From Tepidimicrobium sp. (GTDB taxonomy: Bacteria > Bacillota > Clostridia > Tissierellales > Tepidimicrobiaceae), in the NCBI GenBank assembly GCA_012839395.1, contig DUNJ01000064.1:1-12229 (forward strand): 12,229 nucleotides of DNA, in the 5' to 3' direction. Positions 7,314 to 12,229 of the stretch are shown here, in pieces (position 1 is the stretch's first letter; each line of letters begins with the position of its first letter). Below the pieces are notes generated by a model. That model saw only the letters and a program-made list of their open reading frames with translations. It did not search any database and was not told where the DNA came from. Made by a program: the position numbers and the translations under genes.

Positions 7314-7340
7314 TCCGAACTCTCTGGTTCAGTTTAAAGG
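7310..7340 (-). promoter_or_regulatory. PyrR-binding anti-antiterminator hairpin
   Basis: The leader RNA forms a lower stem CCUUU/AAAGG, a purine-rich internal bulge, an upper stem GAA/UUC and the loop CCAGAGAG. This is the arrangement and conserved loop of PyrR-binding sites known from Bacillus pyr leaders. PyrR with UMP or UTP would stabilise it, block the antiterminator and permit termination. Only one complete copy is present here, whereas B. subtilis has three along its operon. A pyrR gene is expected elsewhere in the genome. Confidence 0.85.
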
Positions 7341-7357
7341 TTTCCAATTTCTATATA

Positions 7358-7386
7358 AAAATAACATACTAAATTGGTAATGTCAA
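7358..7386 (-). promoter_or_regulatory. pyr operon promoter
   Basis: TTGACA (7386-7381), a 17-nt spacer ending in TGT, and TATTTT (7363-7358) on the minus strand form an extended -10 sigma-A promoter. Transcription would begin near 7351, giving a leader of about 140 nt that holds the PyrR control elements. It starts only 27 bp after the lctP stop codon. Confidence 0.8.
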
Positions 7387-7412
7387 CAAATAAACATGTG
7401 ATATCTCTAAAT

Positions 7413-9041
7413 TTATACAATAACCAGCGCAAGGAATAATATGATGCCACATATTAAGGCAATACCTAAGGCTATCGGCAATGTTCTACGCAATACCATA
7501 CCTTCCCTGCCTAAAATTCCTACAGTAGTAGTTCCCAATATAATACTACCTGGAGCCATGGAATTACCAATAGCCCCGCCTGCCGTTTGTGCTCCTAAAA
7601 TGGCCGCTTGATTTAAGTTTAATATATTAGCAGTAGTCTGCTGAAATACTCCAAATAGTATGTTAGAAGACATATTGCTACTAGTTATAAAAGTTCCCAA
7701 AAGACCTACAAACGGAGATAAGATTGCATAGTATTGACCCAATATTCGAGCCGTACCCACAGCCAATACCATCGTTTGTCCCGTGCCGCTCATAATCCTA
7801 GACATCGCTATCAGTCCTGTAATAGCAATGCTAGACGGGATAGTCTTTTTAAAGGTTCGAGTCAATATGTTCTTACCTCCCCCTTTGCCAATATATCTCT
7901 TCTTGCGGAAATAATAATAACCAAATATCCCGGCTATTAACAAAAATGTTCCAGCATGAGTCAATGGGCTAAGGGGAGAATATGAATCAATTGGTGGGTT
8001 TACCACTCCATATCCAGTGGTAGTAGCGGGAAATGCAAATCCTATTTTCCACCCCTCAAAAAATCGATTTAAAGGTGATATCAATAGTATCAATAGGGCA
8101 ATAGCGGTCAAAATATAATAGGGTAGAAATGCCTCATGAACCGTCATATTGGGCTTTTCCTCAATGTCCCCTTGAGATATATCCCTATCCATTATGCAAC
8201 TATCTTCTATAGACCATTCTTCCCTATACCATCTACTTCTTCCTATCAGAAACACCGCTCCCAATGCAATGCAGGTGGATAGAAAAGCAGCCAGGGTTTG
8301 ATTGATCTGACTCAATATCATCTGCCCTCCCCCATGGATGCCCGATATTATCATTACGGCTGGCAAGCCTTTTTTAATACCCTTACCTCTCCCATAGAAC
8401 CAACAAATGGTAAGCCCCGCTATGAAATTGATTATCCATATAAATGTAGTAGCCCAAAGGGCTATATTATTGGGCATAACAGTTCCTTCAAATCCTGTCT
8501 GTAGTATTAGGGAGTGCCATGCAACAGCTAGTGTCCCAAAGGTCCCACCCCAAGCATGGGATAACATGGGTACTATTACCGCCCATACGGGCTTTACCCC
8601 TATACCTACCAATAATGGAGCTCCTACCGCAATGGGTACTCCAAACCCTGTAATACCCTGAAGAAAGCTTACAAAGACCCATCCAATGGCCAATATACGT
8701 AATATTTCATTGGAGGTTAATCGCTGCATTCCCATCCTAAAGACTTGAAAAGCTTTAGACTCATATGTAATTTCATAGATTAGGATAGCCGGCCATATTA
8801 TTGTTAAAATTATAAAGGCATTCCATATACCCTTTGCTCCTTCAAATACTATTAGATGCCAATTAGCTTTATAAAATAAAATGGCAATAACTAGGGCAAT
8901 TATCAACCCAATAGGCGCTGCCTCTGCAGCTCCCCATTGAAATTTGACCATCAATAATAAAAGTATCATTATCGGTAAAAAAGCCATAATCCATGTAAAT
9001 AGATTAATTGGTATATCCATATCTATCAACCTGCCTATCAT
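7413..9041 (-). CDS. lctP: L-lactate permease, LctP/LldP family
   Basis: Integral membrane carrier that imports (or exports) lactate, and often glycolate, with protons; TC family 2.A.14. The 542-residue length fits E. coli LldP. About a dozen hydrophobic segments span the protein. Family hallmarks are QGITGFGVPIAVGAP (128-142), SHAWGGTFGTLAVAW (161-175), and near the C-terminus AQTAGGAIGNSMAPGSIILG. A hydrophilic loop around residues 270-300 separates the two halves. ATG at 9041 lacks a good ribosome binding site; ATG at 9020 (residue 8) has AGGCAGG ten bases upstream and may be the true start, giving 535 residues. It appears monocistronic; no lactate dehydrogenase or LldR-like regulator is beside it. 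No terminator lies between its stop and the pyr promoter. Direction of transport is not decidable from sequence. Confidence 0.94.
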   Translation of the reverse strand: MIGRLIDMDIPINLFTWIMAFLPIMILLLLMVKFQWGAAEAAPIGLIIALVIAILFYKANWHLIVFEGAKGIWNAFIILTIIWPAILIYEITYESKAFQVFRMGMQRLTSNEILRILAIGWVFVSFLQGITGFGVPIAVGAPLLVGIGVKPVWAVIVPMLSHAWGGTFGTLAVAWHSLILQTGFEGTVMPNNIALWATTFIWIINFIAGLTICWFYGRGKGIKKGLPAVMIISGIHGGGQMILSQINQTLAAFLSTCIALGAVFLIGRSRWYREEWSIEDSCIMDRDISQGDIEEKPNMTVHEAFLPYYILTAIALLILLISPLNRFFEGWKIGFAFPATTTGYGVVNPPIDSYSPLSPLTHAGTFLLIAGIFGYYYFRKKRYIGKGGGKNILTRTFKKTIPSSIAITGLIAMSRIMSGTGQTMVLAVGTARILGQYYAILSPFVGLLGTFITSSNMSSNILFGVFQQTTANILNLNQAAILGAQTAGGAIGNSMAPGSIILGTTTVGILGREGMVLRRTLPIALGIALICGIILFLALVIV

Positions 9042-9131
9042 CTTGTAGTAGGGACTATTTTTATCTATAATGATATATTACCATACTTGTCCAATATATA
9101 TTTGATCTTTTGCAAATTTTATAAATTAAAA

Positions 9132-9631
9132 ATCGGGTAGGAGATAACTAATTATTTTTAGTTACCGACCTCCCACACCACTATACGTACCGTTCGGTAT
9201 ACGGCAGTTCCTTAGTTTTCAATTACTTTCAGATAATAGCTAGTCATGGATATATATACTTGATTGGCTATTCCTGTTTTGTCTTTATTGACTTTTAAGA
9301 ATAACTTTTCTTTTATAAATAGAGTTATGTTCCTTCTTCTGTCTTTTGAAACATTCCTTTGTCTATTATGCCTGCGTTTAAATACTTGTGGATTAAGAAT
9401 ATTACCCTACCATCCTTTATGGTTCTTGATAGCACTTCTATTAATTTGCTATGGCACACCTTGTCAAAGAATTTTTCTAGGTCCATGTCTGCCACATATA
9501 CAAAACCGTAATTTACACCTTCCTTCAGATTCCACGTCGCCATGGACACCTTTGGTGTTTGGCTATGTCTTTCCCACTACTAGGCAGACTAGGGACTTTC
9601 ACCCATTAGATTGTGCCCATGCTGGGCACAC
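9132..9631 (-). mobile_element. Degenerate group IIC intron, internally deleted
   Basis: On the minus strand the element opens with GTGTGCCCAGCATGGGCAC (from 9631), followed by GTGAAAGTCCC and GGCGACGTGGAATCTGAAGG, the start of domain I as in group IIC introns like that of Oceanobacillus iheyensis. It closes with a domain V-like hairpin (about 9171-9210, core CGTATACCGAACGGTACGTA), a domain VI stem (TAACTAA...TTAGTTA) and the 3' end TCCTACCCGAT at 9132. Only about 500 bp remain where an intact ORF-bearing copy is roughly 1.8-2 kb: most of domain I, domains II-III and most of the reverse transcriptase are gone. Domain V carries changes (TATAG where TACGG is usual) that create a mismatch and a G-U pair, so self-splicing is unlikely. 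The insertion point just after a terminator hairpin is the known habit of this class. Exact ends rest on recalled family sequence. Confidence 0.85.
9212..9510 (-). pseudogene. Remnant of group II intron reverse transcriptase/maturase
   Basis: Two fragments of the intron-encoded protein survive. The first (9510-9325) reads YVADMDLEKFFDKVCHSK...IKDGR...LIHKYL...TEEGT, matching the palm segment with the first catalytic aspartate region, and stops exactly where PQGGPLSPLLSNI should follow. The second, in another frame and ending at 9212, reads NKDKTGIAN and YISMTSYYLKVIEN, the protein C-terminus, with its stop just ahead of domain V. The YADD active site, the N-terminus and the maturase domain are missing, so no functional protein is made. 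An in-frame ATG at 9549 translates domain I RNA and is not a genuine start. Confidence 0.85.
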
Positions 9632-9633
9632 GC

Positions 9634-9675
9634 ATAAAAGCACCGAGTATAGGGATCTTTACCCGGTGCTTTTAT
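9634..9675 (-). terminator. Terminator of the spore coat gene pair
   Basis: Twelve-base perfect arms, ATAAAAGCACCG (9634-9645) and its complement (9664-9675), flank an 18-base loop. On the minus strand the hairpin begins directly after the coat gene stop codon and ends in TTTTAT. The group IIC intron starts two bases further on (9631), and the sequence past the intron's other end resumes with TTTTTAATTT, so the original U-tract seems to have been split by the insertion. The palindrome could also terminate plus-strand transcripts. Confidence 0.87.
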
Positions 9676-9933
9676 CTACTGCATATCTCCTCCGGTTAGG
9701 CCGGATTTTACCTGCTGTATATCGTTGGAGTTAGCAGGAGGTGCTGGAACATAGTAGCCTTTTTGTTCTGCTATTTGAAATAATTGATATTGGAACTGTT
9801 CTGCCTCGTTTCTCAATTGCTGTAATGTGCTTCTAAGCTGCTGATTTGCACATTCTGTAATAGCCTTAGAATAGCTATCGATACTTGCTTTTGTTCCCGA
9901 TAAAACATCACTTACCATATCCTTCTCTTGCAT
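9676..9933 (-). CDS. Small CotF-like spore coat protein
   Basis: An 85-residue glutamine-rich, helical protein resembling the Coat_F family: MVSDVLSGTKASIDSYSKAITECANQQLRSTLQQLRNEAEQF followed by a YVPAPPA tail. Members are made during sporulation and deposited in the spore coat; some clostridial relatives are small tandem genes like these. ATG at 9933 has AGGAGGAG upstream. It lies 11 bp after the preceding coat gene, the same operon, and is followed at once by a strong terminator. The tail (residues about 60-85) is rich in Pro, Asn and Gly. The family call is by recognition of the helical core; its exact coat role is unknown. Confidence 0.83.
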   Translation of the reverse strand: MQEKDMVSDVLSGTKASIDSYSKAITECANQQLRSTLQQLRNEAEQFQYQLFQIAEQKGYYVPAPPANSNDIQQVKSGLTGGDMQ

Positions 9934-9944
9934 TTTCTCTCCTC

Positions 9945-10154
9945 CTATTTCAATGAATTAATAAGGTTTGTTACAGTCATCTGAGCATCTTGAGATGATT
10001 GCTTAAATAGCTGCTTTAACTGTGGATCCTGACATTGATTGGAATAAAAATCAAATTTGGTTACCATAGTTTGATGATCTCCAATTATTTCCCTCAGATT
10101 TTGAAGCTCCAATTGATTTATATTACCCATATTTATAGAATTTTTAAGAGGCAT
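9945..10154 (-). CDS. Small CotF-like spore coat protein, first gene of pair
   Basis: A 69-residue, glutamine-rich helical protein (10 Gln) with LELQNLREIIGDHQTMVTKFDFYSNQCQDPQLKQLFKQSSQDAQ, resembling a two-helix Coat_F/ferritin-like segment often annotated as spore coat protein in clostridia. ATG at 10154 has AAAGGAGAAG upstream. It is co-transcribed with the 85-residue gene. The DPQLKQLF...QDAQ stretch is typical of the family. It has no signal peptide or membrane segment, as expected for a protein made in the mother cell or forespore. Confidence is lower than for the second gene because it is short. Confidence 0.76.
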   Translation of the reverse strand: MPLKNSINMGNINQLELQNLREIIGDHQTMVTKFDFYSNQCQDPQLKQLFKQSSQDAQMTVTNLINSLK

Positions 10155-10191
10155 AAAACTTCTCCTTTCATAAGTTTTTAATTCCCTACCT

Positions 10192-10222
10192 TATTTTAGC
10201 CGCCTACACTTTCATTTATTCA
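10192..10222 (-). promoter_or_regulatory. Candidate sporulation (sigma-G/F-like) promoter of the coat genes
   Basis: On the minus strand TGAATA (10222-10217), 17 nt, then CTAAAATA (10199-10192) approaches the sigma-G pattern TGAATA-N17/18-CATACTA. It is about 40 bp before the first coat gene's start. No sigma-A promoter is evident there. The -10 match is imperfect, and mother-cell sigma-E or sigma-K sites cannot be excluded. Confidence 0.35.
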
Positions 10223-10296
10223 TGGAAAAAAGATCATAAAATCATAGCAAATAGGCATAAATGGAATGGATCCTTAATAAAATATTAAAAAATAGG

Positions 10297-10325
10297 TTGA
10301 CAAAGTAGATTAATAGGTATAAAAT
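10297..10325 (+). promoter_or_regulatory. met operon promoter
   Basis: TTGACA (10297-10302), an exact 17-nt spacer and TAAAAT (10320-10325). Transcription would begin near 10332, about 20 nt before the SAM riboswitch. Confidence 0.85.
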
Positions 10326-10350
10326 ATTCTTTAAACATATAAATAATATG

Positions 10351-10452
10351 CTCTTATCAAGAGTGGTGGAGGGAACTGGCCCATTGAAACCCGGCAACCT
10401 GTGGATACAAGGTGCCAAATCCAGCGGTATATATTTATACCGGGAGATGAGA
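10351..10452 (+). promoter_or_regulatory. SAM-I (S-box) riboswitch aptamer
   Basis: The S-box core is unmistakable: CTCTTATCAAGAGTGGTGGA, AGGGAACTGGCCC, AAACCCGGCAACC, and AAGGTGCCAAATCCAGC. P1 pairs UCUUAUC (10352-10358) with GAUGAGA (10446-10452); P4 is CGGTATA/TATACCG (10425-10442). Bound S-adenosylmethionine would stabilise P1 and so turn off the downstream methionine transporter genes. Confidence 0.97.
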
Positions 10453-10461
10453 AAGAGAAAT

Positions 10462-10493
10462 AACCTCTTTCTTGGAAAGAGGTTTTATTCTTT
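10462..10493 (+). terminator. SAM-controlled terminator T1
   Basis: AACCTCTTTC (10462-10471) pairs perfectly with GAAAGAGGTT (10475-10484) across a TTG loop, followed by the U-rich TTATTCTTT. Its 5' arm can instead pair with GAGAAAGAG (10449-10457), which includes the 3' side of aptamer P1. That alternative is the antiterminator formed when SAM is absent. Confidence 0.85.
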
Positions 10494-10524
10494 AAACCTC
10501 TAGCCATATTCTAGAGGTTTTTTT
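10494..10524 (+). terminator. Second tandem terminator T2 of the met leader
   Basis: AAACCTCTAG (10494-10503) and CTAGAGGTTT (10511-10520) form a perfect 10-bp stem with a 7-base loop, and the run of T continues to 10524. This is the stronger of the two terminators by its U-tract. Its 5' arm (AAACCTCT) is also perfectly complementary to the 3' arm of T1 (AGAGGTTT, 10478-10485), so T1 disruption could prevent T2. Confidence 0.85.
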
Positions 10525-10572
10525 ATTACAATATTACGCAATACAATGCTTTTTATAAAAGGGGTGTAGCAA

Positions 10573-11577
10573 TTGATTACAATAGAAAACCTATCAAAAT
10601 GCTTTCAAATCGGGGGCGATAAGATATGGGCTGTAAAGGACGTCAATCTACATATAAATAGAGGTGAAATATTTGGAATTATAGGTTTAAGTGGAGCTGG
10701 TAAATCCACCCTTATTAGATGTTTAAATAGGTTAGAAGAACCAACAAAGGGCAAGATCACCATAGATGGGATAGATATAACTCAGCTTGATGATCAAAGT
10801 TTGAGAAGGGTTAGGAAGAATATGGGTATGATCTTCCAGCACTTCAATCTACTCTCCCAAAAAACCGTATACGAAAATATAGCCTTTCCGTTGGAACTGG
10901 AGAGCAAAAGCAAAACCGAAATTGAATCTAGGGTAAATACTCTTCTCGATTATGTAGAATTGATGGATAAAAAAAATTCTTATCCAGCCCAGCTAAGTGG
11001 CGGGCAAAAACAGAGGGTGGCAATAGCGAGAGCCCTAGCCAATAATCCTAAGATATTGCTAAGTGATGAGGGAACCTCTGCACTGGATCCGAAGACTACA
11101 AAATCCATATTGGATCTGCTCAATAGGATAAGGAAAGAATTCAACCTCACCATAGTTCTTATCACCCACCAAATGGAAGTAGTCAAGGATATATGTGATA
11201 AGGTAGCAATTATCGAAGATGGGCGGATAATTGAAAGCAATAAGGTGGATAAACTATTTAGAAACCCAAAGACTAAAACCGCTAAAACCTTTATCAGCGG
11301 TCTGGACTTTGATATAGAGGAGGAAATCATAAAATCTAAAAAATCTACAGGCACCTTAATTCGATTAAGTTACTTAGGAGATAGCGCTAAGAAACCCATA
11401 GTTTCTGAAATGATTAAAAACTTTGATATACATGCAAATATCTTATCTGGGAATATAAACGAACTGATGAGCACCAGTGTAGGATATCTAATACTGGAAC
11501 TTCTAGGAGAAAAGGACAAGATAGAAGATGCAATAGATTATCTTAAAAAGCAAAATGTAGATGTGGAGGTGATATAA
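10573..11577 (+). CDS. metN: Methionine ABC transporter ATP-binding protein
   Basis: Powers import of D/L-methionine with MetI and the lipoprotein MetQ. The 334 residues contain Walker A GLSGAGKST (38-46), Q-loop IFQH (87-90), the ABC signature LSGGQKQRVAIARAL (141-155), Walker B ILLSDE (161-166) with D-loop SALDP (169-173), and H-loop THQMEV. The C-terminal part, roughly residues 260-334, is the NIL (ACT-like) domain that binds methionine and inhibits transport in E. coli MetNI. The start is TTG at 10573, with AAAAGGGG eight bases upstream; there is no better ATG. Walker B reads LLSDEGTSALDP where LLCDEATSALDP is usual. The SAM riboswitch and two terminators in front establish methionine-related control. 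metI follows with no gap. Confidence 0.97.
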   Translation: MITIENLSKCFQIGGDKIWAVKDVNLHINRGEIFGIIGLSGAGKSTLIRCLNRLEEPTKGKITIDGIDITQLDDQSLRRVRKNMGMIFQHFNLLSQKTVYENIAFPLELESKSKTEIESRVNTLLDYVELMDKKNSYPAQLSGGQKQRVAIARALANNPKILLSDEGTSALDPKTTKSILDLLNRIRKEFNLTIVLITHQMEVVKDICDKVAIIEDGRIIESNKVDKLFRNPKTKTAKTFISGLDFDIEEEIIKSKKSTGTLIRLSYLGDSAKKPIVSEMIKNFDIHANILSGNINELMSTSVGYLILELLGEKDKIEDAIDYLKKQNVDVEVI

Positions 11578-12219
11578 ATGGCTGAATTGGTTATTCCTTC
11601 CCTATTGGAAACCTTATTTATGGTGGCGTTTTCCACATTATTTTCTCTTATAATGGGATTCCCATTAGGAATACTATTGGTGATTACAGAAAAAGATGGT
11701 ATATGGGAAAAACCCTTATTAAACAATGTTTTAAATAGCATAATCAATATACTACGCTCCTTCCCATTCATAATTCTTATGATCTTGGTTTTCCCCATAT
11801 CGAGATTGATTGTAGGAAAATCCATAGGGACAACTGCTACCATAGTACCATTATCCATTGCAGCTGCACCATTTGTTGCAAGGATAATAGAGAGTTCTCT
11901 AAAAGAAGTGGATAGAGGAGTAATTGAATTAAGCCTTTCTATGGGGGCTACTACACCTCAAATAATTTTTAAAGTCCTTATTCCCGAGGCTATGCCTTCT
12001 TTGATACTCGGTATAACCATAACCATCATAAATCTAATTGGATACTCTGCCATGGCAGGGGCTATAGGAGGAGGCGGCTTGGGAAACTTAGCGATTAGAT
12101 ATGGATTGTATAGATTTCAAACCGATATAATGATAGTATCGGTGGTCTTGATAATAATATTGGTTCAAGGTATCCAATACCTTGGCAATAAAATATCGTC
12201 AATTATTGATAAAAAATAG
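11578..12219 (+). CDS. metI: Methionine ABC transporter permease
   Basis: Membrane subunit of the MetNIQ importer. At 213 residues with about five transmembrane segments it matches MetI. The cytoplasmic coupling helix with the EAA-type motif lies around residues 116-140 (IELSLSMGATTPQIIFKVLIPEAMP), and YSAMAGAIGGGGLGNLA follows, both hallmarks of MetI. ATG at 11578 comes immediately after the metN stop, with a near-perfect ribosome binding site GGAGGTGAT (11565-11573) inside the metN end, pointing to coupled translation. After the TAG stop, GGGGG (12219-12223 area) looks like the ribosome binding site of a next gene, expected to be metQ, cut off by the window edge. Confidence 0.96.
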   Translation: MAELVIPSLLETLFMVAFSTLFSLIMGFPLGILLVITEKDGIWEKPLLNNVLNSIINILRSFPFIILMILVFPISRLIVGKSIGTTATIVPLSIAAAPFVARIIESSLKEVDRGVIELSLSMGATTPQIIFKVLIPEAMPSLILGITITIINLIGYSAMAGAIGGGGLGNLAIRYGLYRFQTDIMIVSVVLIIILVQGIQYLGNKISSIIDKK

Positions 12220-12229
12220 GGGGTATCAA

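Noticed and set aside
9042..9131. lctP promoter (TTGGAC with downstream TATAGA-like box)
   Set aside because: Spacing and -10 match were poor in every register tried, so no specific promoter is called although one must exist here.
9264..9734. Plus-strand open frame of 156 codons
   Set aside because: It runs antisense through the group II intron relic, the terminator and the end of a coat gene; its residue pattern resembles no protein, and the minus-strand signals explain the region.
10980..11354. Minus-strand open frame of 124 codons
   Set aside because: Antisense shadow of metN over the ABC signature and Walker B region.
1..12229. CRISPR arrays, tRNA or rRNA genes, complete insertion sequences
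   Set aside because: No regularly spaced repeats, cloverleaf-like sequence, rRNA sequence or intact transposase was seen on either strand.

Overview
The window reads as chromosomal DNA of an anaerobic, endospore-forming, low-GC Gram-positive bacterium, most likely class Clostridia or Tissierellia. The reasons are the strongly AT-rich sequence, AGGAGG-type ribosome binding sites, CotF-like spore coat genes, an S-box (SAM) riboswitch, a PyrR-type attenuator, class 1B dihydroorotate dehydrogenase (PyrD plus PyrK), an oxygen-sensitive glycyl-radical-enzyme activase and a PyrB/PyrI aspartate transcarbamoylase. The genus cannot be fixed from this sequence alone.

Layout. Positions 1-708 (minus) hold the 5' part of a glycyl-radical-enzyme activase; its own promoter overlaps a perfect 39-bp palindrome. 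A TetR-family gene (813-1460, minus) lies just upstream and is the obvious candidate to bind it. Positions 1617-7212 (minus) are a compact de novo UMP operon, pyrB-pyrI-pyrC-pyrF-pyrK-pyrD-pyrE, whose genes overlap or abut. Its leader (about 7213-7386) has a sigma-A promoter, one PyrR-binding hairpin, an antiterminator, a terminator and a second hairpin over the pyrB ribosome binding site. Carbamoyl-phosphate synthetase and pyrR are not in the window. An L-lactate permease gene (lctP, 7413-9041, minus) ends 27 bp before the pyr promoter with no terminator of its own.

Positions 9132-9631 are a 500-bp decayed group IIC intron on the minus strand: the 5' start of domain I, reverse-transcriptase fragments, and domains V/VI with the 3' end. 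It sits just after the hairpin of the terminator that ends two small CotF-like spore coat genes (9676-9933 and 9945-10154, minus). From 10297 onward the plus strand carries a methionine uptake operon: promoter, SAM riboswitch, two tandem terminators, metN (TTG start) and metI, with metQ presumably beyond the right edge.

How it works together. The pyr genes cover the steps from carbamoyl phosphate and aspartate to UMP; transcription appears to respond to uridine nucleotides through PyrR, and the enzyme appears to be allosterically controlled through PyrI. The met genes encode the ATPase and permease of a D/L-methionine ABC importer that is switched off when SAM is plentiful. The most interesting structures are the two leaders. 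In each, overlapping arms let one hairpin exclude the next, so the choice at the sensor can be passed on to a second downstream element. No wholly new multi-gene system is evident.
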